This document shows, piece by piece, positions 46,013-54,602 of a stretch of DNA of 64,000 nucleotides. The notes below the pieces were generated by a model. That model saw nothing but the letters and a program-made list of their open reading frames with translations, did no database searches and had not been told where the DNA came from. Source of the DNA: Planctomycetia bacterium. GTDB lineage: Bacteria > Planctomycetota > Planctomycetia > Gemmatales > Gemmataceae. The position numbers were made by a program, and so were the translations under genes. The stretch covers positions 1-64,000 of the forward strand of contig SYLG01000096.1 in NCBI GenBank assembly GCA_005808665.1, written 5' to 3'. Each line of letters starts with the position of its first letter. The first letter of the stretch is position 1.

Positions 46013-48361
46013 TTACTTTTTCTTCACGATCATTTTGTCCAGGAATTCATCGTTGCTGTTGGTTTCAAGGAGTTTTTTGATGAGCCTGTCCATACCCTCT
46101 GCGGGGGCCTGATCCACAAGAACCCGGCGAAGGGTGGCAATCCTTGGCGTTTGTTCCCCCAAAAGTTTCTCTTCTTTGCGGGTGCCTGATTGGGAAATGT
46201 CAATTGCGGGATAAATCCGGCGGTCAGCAAGTTTCCGGTCAAGGACCAGTTCCATGTTTCCAGTTCCCTTGAGTTCCTGAAAAATGACCTCATCCATCCG
46301 GGAACCGGTTTCGATCAGAGCCGTTCCCATAACGGTGATTGACCCACCCTCCTCGAATGCCCGGGCACAGCCGAAAAGTTTCTTGGGAACATCGAGTGCC
46401 TTGGAATCAACCCCTCCCGAAAGGGTTCGTCCGCTGTTGGAGGCTTTGTTGTAAGCCCGGGCCAACCGGGTAAGGCTGTCGAGGAGAATGAAAACCGGTT
46501 TGCCAATTTCGGCAAGGCGGCGAGCCCGGTTCAACACCAGTTCCGCCAATCGGACATGTTGGGTTGCATCCTTGTCAGAGCTTGAGGCAAGGACATCCCC
46601 GCGGACGGTTCTCTTCATCTCGGTAACTTCTTCGGGCCGCTCATCAATGAGCAGAACGATCAGGTGCATATCGGGATGGTTGGCAGAAATCGCTTGGGCA
46701 ATGTGCTGAAGCATTACCGTTTTGCCAGTTCTGGGAGGGGCCACAATCAGCCCTCGCTGGCCCCGACCGATCGGAGTAAGCAAATCCATGACGCGTGTGG
46801 TGGCAGGCTCCCGTCCCGTTTCGAGTTTGATTCTCTCAAATGGATCAATCGGGGTAAGGGAATCGAAATCGCGCGGATTGTAATCGTTTAAGGGCTCATT
46901 TTCGACGGTGTCGATACGAAGAAGCCTTGGCCCTTGACCGGGCAAATTGCGTGGATCGCAATATCCCCCCAATTTGAGTCCTTCCCTTAAGCCAAAGCGT
47001 TGGATAAGGTGGGGTGGGACAAAGATGTCGGTCGGGTGGGAGGAAAGGTTGAAGGCAGAGTTACGAAGAAAACCATGGCCTTTGGAAGGATGGATTTCCA
47101 GGATCCCCGAAACGGCTAAAAGGTCTGTGGGAACAGGCAAGGTCGATCCTGGAACCAGGTTTTCCTCGGGGATGGTAAAGGTGGGTGGCTCTGGGAAATC
47201 CTGGAAAGTTTCCTGGAACGGTGCTTCTTGGTGAAAACCCAATCCGGGTTGGCCGTGGTTGTCGGAGTATGGGTTGGGTTGACCCGGTTGGCCCCCCCCC
47301 TGAGGGTTTCGCCTTGGCCTGTTCCTTGGCTGGTTAAACCCTTGGGAACCATTGTAGCCGGAATCCTGGGGACCGTTTTGGTAGCCACCCTGTTGGGGAT
47401 AGCCTTGGATAGGATTCCCATAGGCATCAAAGCCACCCCCCATGGTCCGGGGCATATTTCCATGAACATTTCGCCCCATCTGGTTCCGGGGCTGGCGGTA
47501 ATTTTGCCCTGGGTTTCGTCCCCGGTTGTGTGCGGGACCACGGCCGACATTCGGCCCCTGATGGTAGCCACCCTGAGGCCCTTGGGGATACCCTTGCTGA
47601 CGGGGGCCGCCCTGGAAATACACTTGGGGTGGATAGCCTTGGGCCATGTAGTCTGGTTGAGGATAATTCTGGGGTGCAAACCCTGGTTGAGGATAGGCCC
47701 CGCGAGGAATAGATTCCTGGGGCAAGCCACTTATCTGTGAAGGTGGCTGGTTAGAGTCGCCTGGAGTAACGAAATCGGGAGAGGGTTCGTTTTTTGAAAC
47801 AATTTCGGGGGCATGTTGGGTTGGGTCGGCAGTTAATTGCCTGGTCGATTCCTCAGGTGGAGGTGCAAACCCTGGGCCCCCATTATCATCCTTTGCAATG
47901 ATTCGTCTTCCGGTACGAAGCCCATTTTTTCGGGGGATTCTGGTCCCCCGTTTAGGATTTTCAACAACCTGTTCCTGCAACCTTTGGGATTGGGAATCTG
48001 GACTAATTGCCGGTTCGGAAGCGGTTTCAAGGGGGAGGCTTGATGGGACAGGGATTTCCTCTTGAACAATTTCTGAACTGGTTGCTTTGGGTTTGCCGCC
48101 GGTTTTGCGACCACGCCTCACAAAAGTAATTTCGGAAAGGTCGTCCGAGGGGACCCCTCGATCACCTTGGGTTAATGGTTGTTCTTCGGAGCCCAAAGGG
48201 TTATTCATGGAGAGGCCCAAATCGGTGTTGACTTCGGGACCAGGGACGGCGGATTCCACGGGGGTCCCATCGGAGCCCTCGAAATAGCCGTTTGATTCTA
48301 TTTTCCTTGCCGGGCGACGCCGCCTCGGTTGTTTTTGCGATTGCGTCATGCTTTGTGTCAT
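46013..48361 (-). CDS. rho: Transcription termination factor Rho with a long prion-like N-terminal extension
   Basis: 782 residues against ~420 for E. coli Rho. The C-terminal ~370 residues are a complete Rho: RNA-binding cold-shock-like domain (~412-485), Walker A APPRTGKT at 541-548, Walker B region LIVLLIDERPEEVTEM, and the R-loop/Q-loop block SRMDEVIFQELKGTGN. Residues 1-405 lack a fold: first charged/basic, then (215-385) rich in Gly, Gln, Pro, Asn and Tyr with repeating GYPQ, PRN and QG units. Rho is an RNA-dependent ATPase that ends transcription. Its start overlaps the thyX stop (ATGA), so the two are translationally coupled. Confidence 0.95.
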   Translation of the reverse strand: MTQSMTQSQKQPRRRRPARKIESNGYFEGSDGTPVESAVPGPEVNTDLGLSMNNPLGSEEQPLTQGDRGVPSDDLSEITFVRRGRKTGGKPKATSSEIVQEEIPVPSSLPLETASEPAISPDSQSQRLQEQVVENPKRGTRIPRKNGLRTGRRIIAKDDNGGPGFAPPPEESTRQLTADPTQHAPEIVSKNEPSPDFVTPGDSNQPPSQISGLPQESIPRGAYPQPGFAPQNYPQPDYMAQGYPPQVYFQGGPRQQGYPQGPQGGYHQGPNVGRGPAHNRGRNPGQNYRQPRNQMGRNVHGNMPRTMGGGFDAYGNPIQGYPQQGGYQNGPQDSGYNGSQGFNQPRNRPRRNPQGGGQPGQPNPYSDNHGQPGLGFHQEAPFQETFQDFPEPPTFTIPEENLVPGSTLPVPTDLLAVSGILEIHPSKGHGFLRNSAFNLSSHPTDIFVPPHLIQRFGLREGLKLGGYCDPRNLPGQGPRLLRIDTVENEPLNDYNPRDFDSLTPIDPFERIKLETGREPATTRVMDLLTPIGRGQRGLIVAPPRTGKTVMLQHIAQAISANHPDMHLIVLLIDERPEEVTEMKRTVRGDVLASSSDKDATQHVRLAELVLNRARRLAEIGKPVFILLDSLTRLARAYNKASNSGRTLSGGVDSKALDVPKKLFGCARAFEEGGSITVMGTALIETGSRMDEVIFQELKGTGNMELVLDRKLADRRIYPAIDISQSGTRKEEKLLGEQTPRIATLRRVLVDQAPAEGMDRLIKKLLETNSNDEFLDKMIVKKK

Positions 48362-49170
48362 ACTTTGCGGTAAGGCGTTGTAGCCTCGTAGGTTCCATCA
48401 GACAAGGGGACCAACTCATAATCCCCGAACAGGTTGGGAGACTCTTTTTGCATACGGCGCAAAAGAGCCACCGCCAAAAGGCGGATTTCGTCTTCCGCGT
48501 GGCGACTGCCACGCATTTCAATGAAATGGCGTAACGCTCTTGCGTTTGCCGTTATGAAAACTTTGGTTTCCGTGGCGTTTGGCAAAACGCTTCGGGCCGC
48601 TTGCCTGGCACGCTTTCGCCTAAGTGTTTTATCGGTTTCATCAACCAATTTGGCGGATAGCCCTTCCACCAGTTGGCAATATCCAGCGTGGGCAGCCTGA
48701 ATGGTTTTGAGCCATATTTCATGAAGGGAGGGGTCGGAAGCAATAATGCCAGGTTCAACATATTCGGCGACTGATTCGTCCACATAGCGTTGGCTCAGCT
48801 GACTGTAGCCAAATCCGGCCCGGTGGCGAATCAGTTCATGGGTTAAGGATCGACTGACCCCGGTAACCAGGAGGTTCCAAGTGGCGTGTTCAAGGACCGA
48901 ACCGTGGCCGACTTCCAAAATGTGTTTCAGGTAGGCTTGGTTGCCGCCTGGCCTTGGTTTGGCAAAGCTCATGTAGCAGACCCGGCCCGCCATTTCGGAA
49001 AGAAATTCTCCGGCAACGGAGGTATCACTTTGCCACGAAACCCCGTGATCGGCCAAAAACTGGTCGATTTCCCCGCTATCACAAACCTGACGGCCAACGA
49101 TATGGACCGTTGGTTCGTGCAAAATCCGGATCGGTGAAGACAAAACTTCGTTCAAGGCTGAATCAGCCAA
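48358..49170 (-). CDS. thyX: FAD-dependent thymidylate synthase
   Basis: 270 residues. The ThyX motif is present as RHRAGFGYSQLSQRY (residues 115-129), which includes the three key residues of the RHRxxS family motif with a longer spacing form and the Q-R-Y end. LEVGHGSVLEHATWNLLVTGVSR precedes it, as in other ThyX proteins. The enzyme makes dTMP from dUMP with FAD and methylenetetrahydrofolate. The start appears to be a TTG at 49170, with AGGGG eight bases upstream; no ATG gives a full N-terminus. Co-transcribed with rho. Confidence 0.93.
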   Translation of the reverse strand: MADSALNEVLSSPIRILHEPTVHIVGRQVCDSGEIDQFLADHGVSWQSDTSVAGEFLSEMAGRVCYMSFAKPRPGGNQAYLKHILEVGHGSVLEHATWNLLVTGVSRSLTHELIRHRAGFGYSQLSQRYVDESVAEYVEPGIIASDPSLHEIWLKTIQAAHAGYCQLVEGLSAKLVDETDKTLRRKRARQAARSVLPNATETKVFITANARALRHFIEMRGSRHAEDEIRLLAVALLRRMQKESPNLFGDYELVPLSDGTYEATTPYRKV

Positions 49171-49232
49171 AAATAAAACCCCTGGGCGTCCCGCGTTGCT
49201 AAACTTCGGAGTGAAATTTCCACCAAATCGAC

Positions 49233-49256
49233 AGCCTGGATAAAATCAGGCTTTTT
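49233..49256 (+). terminator. Orphan terminator-like hairpin upstream of efp
   Basis: AGCCTG (49233-49238) and CAGGCT (49247-49252) form a perfect 6-bp stem, followed by T52-T56. This reads as a plus-strand terminator, although the nearest upstream gene (thyX) is on the minus strand. It may end a short plus-strand RNA or an antisense transcript of thyX. Confidence 0.55.
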
Positions 49257-49377
49257 GTATTGGAGGATTCGCGGAGACGACTTAACGGCATCCATTTGGA
49301 GGCACTCTTGGCCCCACATAATCCTCAGTTTGGTGAATTATTCCGTCCGTGTCAAGGACAACTTGCCATAAATCTCT

Positions 49378-49406
49378 TTGCTTTAGGTCGATTTTTCCTT
49401 TAGGAT
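49378..49406 (+). promoter_or_regulatory. Possible sigma70-type promoter of efp
   Basis: TTGCTT (49378-49383) and TAGGAT (49401-49406) are separated by 17 bases, matching three and four positions of the -35 and -10 consensus. A start near 49413 would give a ~70-base leader before the GTG at 49485. This is a weak match by eye. Confidence 0.35.
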
Positions 49407-49484
49407 AAGGATTACAGCGGGGCAGCCATGCGGCTTGCTCCGTTTTCCTTTGGCGAATCTTGCACCAAAAAACGGAACTTAAAA

Positions 49485-50057
49485 GTGGCCTCCATTGAAT
49501 ATAGTCAGGTTCGAAAGGGCAATGTTATTGTCGGAACCGATGGTCAGCTCTACACCGTTGTAGACAGAAACCTTAACACCCCGGGCAATTGGCGCGCAAT
49601 GCTTCAGCTTAAGCTGAAAAATCTGAAAACGGGTGCGGTTACCATGAGTCGGGAACGCCCCGATGACAAAGTCGAGCTAGCCTTTCTTGATAAAAGGGAA
49701 ATGCAATACCTCTACCGTGAGGGCGATGATTTTATGTTTTCAGACATGGAAACATTTGATGTCATTCCCCTCAACAAGGATTGGGTGGGGGACCTGATTC
49801 AATACATCAAGGAAAACGACCCTTGCCATGTGGTTTTTTACGATGAAAAACCGATCAGTCTCGAACTGCCCCCAACCGTAACCTTGAAGGTAACGGAAAC
49901 CGAGCCTGCCCTGAAGGGTGCCACGGCTGCGGCACAAAACAAACCCGCAACCTGCGAAACCGGGTTGATGGTTTCCGTCCCACCTTTCATCGCCATTGGT
50001 GAACAAATAACCATTGATACCCGCACCGGCGAATATGCAGGTCGGGTCAGCAAGTAG
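49485..50057 (+). CDS. efp: Translation elongation factor P with Asn at the modification site
   Basis: About 190 residues from GTG at 49485, which puts the usual N-terminus (ASIEYSQVRKGNVIV) in place; ATG at 49428 with a GGGG box is the alternative. All three EF-P domains are present, ending in the GEQITIDTRTGEYAGRVSK signature. EF-P binds the ribosome next to the P-site tRNA and relieves stalling at polyproline. The tip loop reads LNTPGNWRA, where E. coli has VKPGKGQA, so the residue equal to Lys34 is Asn35. EF-P lysine- or arginine-modifying enzymes would not act on Asn. No modification gene is nearby. Confidence 0.93.
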   Translation: MASIEYSQVRKGNVIVGTDGQLYTVVDRNLNTPGNWRAMLQLKLKNLKTGAVTMSRERPDDKVELAFLDKREMQYLYREGDDFMFSDMETFDVIPLNKDWVGDLIQYIKENDPCHVVFYDEKPISLELPPTVTLKVTETEPALKGATAAAQNKPATCETGLMVSVPPFIAIGEQITIDTRTGEYAGRVSK

Positions 50058-50139
50058 TCCACAGGAATTGGACTTGGCGGGTGGGTTGTGGAATTCTCCC
50101 TCGCCAAATACCGATGAATGTGATAAGATTTCTGTTCGT

Positions 50140-50171
50140 CCCCGGACTTGTTCTGGGGATTTTGGGTTTTT
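50140..50171 (+). terminator. Hairpin with T-rich tail between efp and rpmI
   Basis: CCCCGGA (50140-50146) and TCTGGGG (50152-50158) pair over 7 bp (one G-T) with a 5-base loop, followed by a T-rich run interrupted by GGG. It may end the efp transcript or attenuate the rpmI-rplT-pheST transcript. A second CCCGGG pair lies at ~50173-50198. Confidence 0.45.
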
Positions 50172-50264
50172 CCCCGGGTTTAAGAACAAGGCTCCCGGGT
50201 GCCCGTTCAACGCAAAGGTGTATATAGCCTGGGGTTGAATGTGCCATTTCGGGGGGAGTGAATC

Positions 50265-50480
50265 ATGCCATTGAAGCAGGCCAAAACCAAAAAAAAGACA
50301 CACAAGGCCTCGGTCAAGCGGTTTCGCGTGACGGCGACAGGGCTGCTAAAGCGCTCTTCTGCCGGCAAGAAGCATCTTAACAGCCACAAAACCAAAAAGC
50401 GCAAGCGTCAGCTGCGCAAAGGTGTTGTAACCAGCCAGAAAATTGCCCTCAAGTATGTTTTGGCAATGGGTGGCAAGTAA
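50265..50480 (+). CDS. rpmI: 50S ribosomal protein L35
   Basis: 71 residues, strongly basic. It has the L35 pattern KTKKKTHKASVKRFRVTATG followed by KRSSAGKKHLNSHKTKK. A GGGGGG-AG stretch precedes the ATG. The gene is next to rplT, as is usual; infC, which normally precedes it, is absent here, and efp takes its place. L35 is a component of the large subunit. Confidence 0.93.
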   Translation: MPLKQAKTKKKTHKASVKRFRVTATGLLKRSSAGKKHLNSHKTKKRKRQLRKGVVTSQKIALKYVLAMGGK

Positions 50481-50539
50481 GCCATTCTTCCAGCTGGACT
50501 ACCCTTAACAATCTCGATTTTATTTTGGAGTGAATTGAC

Positions 50540-50905
50540 ATGACCAGAGCTCGCAGCGGGAAAACCGTTCTGCGTGGACGCAAGCGCCTTCGCAAACTGA
50601 CCAAGGGATTTCGCGCCGGCCGCGGAAACCTGTATCGCCAGTCGGCTATGGCTATTGTTCGGGCCCGAGCCTATTCCTACCGCGACCGTAAAGCCAAAAA
50701 ACGCGACTTTAGGCGCCTTTGGATTGTCCGGGTTAGTGCGGCTTGCAGGATGCGGGGCATCCGGTACAGTGAATTCATTTTTGGGCTGCAAAAGGCCTCC
50801 ATCATTCTTGATCGGAAGAGTCTCTCCGAGATCGCCATTCATGATCCAGACGCTTTTACCCAAATCGTAGAGATGGTCAAACCTTACCTCGTGTCCCAGA
50901 AGTAG
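50540..50905 (+). CDS. rplT: 50S ribosomal protein L20
   Basis: 121 residues with the L20 blocks: TRARSGKTVLRGRKRLRKLT, NLYRQSAMAIVRARAYSYRD, KAKKRDFRRLWIVRVSAACR and the conserved helical C-terminus. L20 is needed early in 50S assembly and in many bacteria represses its own operon. GGAG precedes the ATG by nine bases. The gene ends 13 bases before pheS. Confidence 0.94.
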   Translation: MTRARSGKTVLRGRKRLRKLTKGFRAGRGNLYRQSAMAIVRARAYSYRDRKAKKRDFRRLWIVRVSAACRMRGIRYSEFIFGLQKASIILDRKSLSEIAIHDPDAFTQIVEMVKPYLVSQK

Positions 50906-50918
50906 CCCACTAATCCAA

Positions 50919-51944
50919 ATGGCTAGCTCCCTGGACACACTCCTGAGTCAGGGAATCGAAGAGCTTCGTCTTGCCTTGGACGAAGCTGCTTTGCGTACCT
51001 GGCAAACCCGTTGGTTTGGGAAAACCGGCGAAATCTCCCAATCGCTCAAGCGTATTGCCCAAATCCCAGCGGCCGAGCGACCCGAATATGGTCAAAAAGC
51101 CAATGCGGTAAAAGAGCACCTCCAGGCAGCACATGATGCGGCACTCCTTGTCCTTCAAGATAATACCCTTGAAAACGATTTGGCAAAGGGCGGGATCGAC
51201 ATCACCCTTCCAGGAAGGCGGTCTAGTCCAGGAAGGCTTCATCCCTCCACCCAAACTCTCCGTAAGATCCTCGGAATATTTGGTGAGCTAGGCTTTGAGC
51301 CGTTTACCAGCCATGAGGTGGAAGAAGACGAGGTCAATTTCGGCCTCCTGAATATGCCCGCACACCATCCTGCCAGGGATATGTGGGACACTTTTCATAC
51401 GACCCGGCCCGGTTGGATCCTTCGAACGCATACCTCCCCTGGTCAAATTCATGCCATGCGTAGAGCCGCCCCCGGACCGCTTAGAGTGGTTCTTCCCGGG
51501 ATGTGCTATCGATATGAGCAGATTACATCGCGAAGTGAAATCATGTTCCACCAGGTCGAAGGCCTGGCAGTGGGTGAAAAGGTTCACCTAACCGATCTTA
51601 AAGGAACCCTTTTAGCCTTCATTCAAAGACTTTTTGGGGACAAGCGCAAAATCCGCCTCCGGTCGAGTTATTTTCCTTTTACTGAGCCGTCCATGGAGGT
51701 AGACATGGATTGCATCCTTTGTCTGGGGAAAGGGTGCGGCCTTTGTAAAAAAACCGGATGGCTTGAAATATTGGGGGCCGGCATGGTGCATCCCACGGTG
51801 CTCAAAAACGGGGGCTATGATCCCGAAACCCATTCCGGTTTCGCCTTTGGCTTGGGAGTCGAACGCATCGTGATGCTTCTCTCAGGGATGGATGATATCA
51901 GGCATTTTTGGGCCAATGATTGGCGCTTCCTAAAACAGTTTTAG
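50919..51944 (+). CDS. pheS: Phenylalanine-tRNA ligase alpha subunit
   Basis: 341 residues. Class II synthetase motifs are visible: motif 1 around FEPFTSHEVEEDEVNFGLLN, the substrate loop TFHTTRPGWILRTHTSPGQIHAM, motif 2 at VVLPGMCYRYEQITSRSEIMFHQVEG, and motif 3 at GFAFGLGVERIVMLLSGMDD. An N-terminal coiled coil is present. The late four-cysteine segment CILCLGKGCGLCKKTGW looks like a zinc ribbon insertion known from some PheS proteins. PheS and PheT form the heterotetramer that charges tRNA-Phe. Confidence 0.95.
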   Translation: MASSLDTLLSQGIEELRLALDEAALRTWQTRWFGKTGEISQSLKRIAQIPAAERPEYGQKANAVKEHLQAAHDAALLVLQDNTLENDLAKGGIDITLPGRRSSPGRLHPSTQTLRKILGIFGELGFEPFTSHEVEEDEVNFGLLNMPAHHPARDMWDTFHTTRPGWILRTHTSPGQIHAMRRAAPGPLRVVLPGMCYRYEQITSRSEIMFHQVEGLAVGEKVHLTDLKGTLLAFIQRLFGDKRKIRLRSSYFPFTEPSMEVDMDCILCLGKGCGLCKKTGWLEILGAGMVHPTVLKNGGYDPETHSGFAFGLGVERIVMLLSGMDDIRHFWANDWRFLKQF

Positions 51945-51963
51945 TCACACAGGACCTCCTGCC

Positions 51964-54513
51964 ATGAAAATATCTCTTTCCTGGCTGCGGGAGATGATCC
52001 CGCTGCCCCCTTTGGTGGATTTGGTGGCAAGATTCGACCTTGCCGGCCTTGAAGTAGCCTCCATCCGTCCCATTGGGACCGAAATTCCCAAGGAACTTTT
52101 GCCCCTTGTTCCGGAAGTGGGTCCCGTCTGGGCCCGGGACAAGGTGGTTTTTGCCAAAATTCTACGCATTGACAAGCACCCTGATGCCGATCGCCTCAAG
52201 CTTCCCTTTGTCGATCATGGAACCGGTGAGGAAAAGCCCCTCGTAACCGGGGCCCCCAACATTTCTGTTGGCGAATCCGGCCAGACGGTGATCCTGGCAA
52301 GAACCGGGTCTGTTCTTTTCGATGGCCATTCGGATGTGAAAACACTTAAGGAGTTGAAACCTACCAAAATCAGGGGTATTCCGAGCGATTCGATGCTTTG
52401 TTCGGCATTTGAACTGGGGCTTTCCAACGAACACGATGGGATCATTCTCTATCCCGAGGAGGTTCCGCCCGGTACCCCGTTGGTGGATGTTTTGGGGGAT
52501 ACCGTTGTTGAGGTGGACATCCTTCCCAATATGGGTCGATGCCTTTCCATGCTAGGGGTTGCCTATGAAGTCGCTGCCCTATTCGGCGGAGAGGTTTGCG
52601 TTCCCAAATCGACTCCTGAGGAATCGGGTGCCTGGCCCTGCCAGGTTTCGGTTTCCATCGAAGATAGTCTCCATTCGGAGCGATATAGCTCCAGGGCCGT
52701 AACCGGGGTGACGGTAGGCCCTTCGCCTGCCTGGTTGCAAAGGCGACTTTTGGCCATGGGAATGCGGCCCATAAACAACATTGTTGATGTCACCAACCTG
52801 ATCATGTTTGAGCGGGGTCAGCCTTTACACGCCTTTGACCTGGAAAAGTTGGCTCATCGGGCAAAAGACGGTGTTGTTCGGATAAGGGTTCGATCCGCCC
52901 AGGAGGGTGAGATGCTCAAAACCCTGGATGGACAAAATCGCCTCCTGGAGCCTGGGATGCTGGTCATTGCCGATGATTTGGGGCCTATTGCCCTTGCCGG
53001 GGTAATGGGTGGTTTCGACACAGAGGTTGGAACTGAAACGACGCAAGTCTTGCTTGAATCGGCCCATTTTGACCCCATCAGGATTCGGAAAACGGCTCAG
53101 GCCCTTCACCTTTCCAGTGAGGCGAGTCTTCGGTTTAGCCGATCCATCTCCGCCACCCAGGCGGGCCCTGCCCTGGACCGTTCTGCCGATCTGATTGCCA
53201 GTTTGGGTTGTGGCAAGGTCGCCAAGGGAATCGTCGAATCGTGGCCTGTTCAACACGAACCGCGCAAAGTCCTGTTGTCCTCCCAAAAGATTCAAAAGGT
53301 TTTGGGTATTAGTGTTCCCTTGGAGCGTGTCGAAACCATTCTTCATGCCCTGCGTTTTACCCCCAGAAAGATTCGGGAATCGTCCGAAACCGATTTTGAA
53401 TTGGAAGTTTTATTGCCTCCCGAAAGGCTCGACATTCAGGAAGGTGCGGTGGACCTTATCGAGGAAATCGCCCGCCTGGAAGGGTATGATCGCCTCCCTT
53501 CGACCTTGCTTGAAGGAACCATTTCCAAACGACTTGGCAATCCTGAAAATGATTTTCACAATCGGGTTCGGGACCTGATGGTCGGTTTGGGTCTTCAGGA
53601 GGTCATCACCTATTCCTTGAGTTCGAAGGACACGGACCGGTTGTTGGAGCCAAAGCTCGATGAGGGCGGGGCCGACCATATTTGTCTTGCCAATCCGATA
53701 AGCCCGGAACGATCCGTAATGCGGCAAAGTGTGGCGGCTTCGGTGTTGGAAATAGCGGTGGCAAACCTCAAGCAAAACGGGGCCAGCTCGCAAAAATTAT
53801 TTGAACTGGGTCGGGCCTATTTGCCCCATGGGGAAAAGGACAGGCCAAAGGAACCCCATAAGCTGGCGTTGGTTATGGCTGGCAAGCGAACCGAAACTTT
53901 TTGGGATGGGAAACCCGGTGTCGATGAGGCGATTGACTTCTTCGACATAAAGGGTGTTGTGGAGGAATTATTTTCCCTCCTTGGACTTGATATCACCCAA
54001 ATTCGGCTCGATCCAAAGGCGGGGAAAGCGTCCCTTCATCCCGGAAGGCAGGCGACTTTGGCCTATCGGTTTCAAGGGAAAGAATACACTTTGGGATACC
54101 TGGGTGAACTTCACCCCAGGACGGGGCAAAAACTGGGCCATTTGGGTGCCATCGTCGTGGCGGAAATTGATGTTGCCTCGCTAAGGATGGTGGTTCCCAA
54201 GCGTTTCGTTGTCAAAGCCGTTTCCAGGTTTCCAACCGCCCTTAGGGATGTTGCAGTCGTCGTCGATGAAGCGGTAACTGCCGATGCCATCGCAAAGGAA
54301 ATCCGTGCGGCGGCGGGGGATTTGTTGACCTCTCTTTCCCTGTTTGATATTTACCGGGGGCCGGGGGTCATGCCCGGGCGTAAAAGTTTGGCTTGGTCAC
54401 TAGGATATCAAGCGATGGATAAAACCCTTGCCGACAAGGAAATCGACAAGACCCACCTGAAGGTCGAGGAGCGATTGGTAAAGCAAATGGGTGCCACGAT
54501 TCGGGGCCGGTAA
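51964..54513 (+). CDS. pheT: Phenylalanine-tRNA ligase beta subunit
   Basis: 849 residues, a full PheT. It has an N-terminal EMAP-like tRNA-binding domain (VVFAKILRIDKHPDADRLKL), the B3/B4 editing domain (RPINNIVDVTNLIMFERGQP), a B5 segment, the central catalytic-like fold, and the C-terminal FDX-ACB anticodon-binding domain (AVSRFPTALRDVAVVVDEAV ... QAMDKTLADKEID). The B3/B4 domain hydrolyses mischarged Tyr-tRNA-Phe. It starts 19 bases after pheS and ends the translation cluster. Confidence 0.95.
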   Translation: MKISLSWLREMIPLPPLVDLVARFDLAGLEVASIRPIGTEIPKELLPLVPEVGPVWARDKVVFAKILRIDKHPDADRLKLPFVDHGTGEEKPLVTGAPNISVGESGQTVILARTGSVLFDGHSDVKTLKELKPTKIRGIPSDSMLCSAFELGLSNEHDGIILYPEEVPPGTPLVDVLGDTVVEVDILPNMGRCLSMLGVAYEVAALFGGEVCVPKSTPEESGAWPCQVSVSIEDSLHSERYSSRAVTGVTVGPSPAWLQRRLLAMGMRPINNIVDVTNLIMFERGQPLHAFDLEKLAHRAKDGVVRIRVRSAQEGEMLKTLDGQNRLLEPGMLVIADDLGPIALAGVMGGFDTEVGTETTQVLLESAHFDPIRIRKTAQALHLSSEASLRFSRSISATQAGPALDRSADLIASLGCGKVAKGIVESWPVQHEPRKVLLSSQKIQKVLGISVPLERVETILHALRFTPRKIRESSETDFELEVLLPPERLDIQEGAVDLIEEIARLEGYDRLPSTLLEGTISKRLGNPENDFHNRVRDLMVGLGLQEVITYSLSSKDTDRLLEPKLDEGGADHICLANPISPERSVMRQSVAASVLEIAVANLKQNGASSQKLFELGRAYLPHGEKDRPKEPHKLALVMAGKRTETFWDGKPGVDEAIDFFDIKGVVEELFSLLGLDITQIRLDPKAGKASLHPGRQATLAYRFQGKEYTLGYLGELHPRTGQKLGHLGAIVVAEIDVASLRMVVPKRFVVKAVSRFPTALRDVAVVVDEAVTADAIAKEIRAAAGDLLTSLSLFDIYRGPGVMPGRKSLAWSLGYQAMDKTLADKEIDKTHLKVEERLVKQMGATIRGR

Positions 54514-54602
54514 TGCCCGATTCACCCAACAGGGTTTCTCCCTCTAAAAAGTACAATGGGCAAAAGAGTTCGTTTTTTGGGGCCTTGAGGTAGTTTGTCC
54601 CG

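Larger units (their letters stand above)
49171..49484. other. thyX-efp intergenic region
   Basis: This 314-base spacer separates two divergent genes. It holds a plus-strand terminator-like hairpin (49233-49256), a possible promoter (49378-49406) and the efp leader. An ATG at 49428 could extend EF-P by 19 residues but this is not the preferred start. No other gene is seen. Confidence 0.6.
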
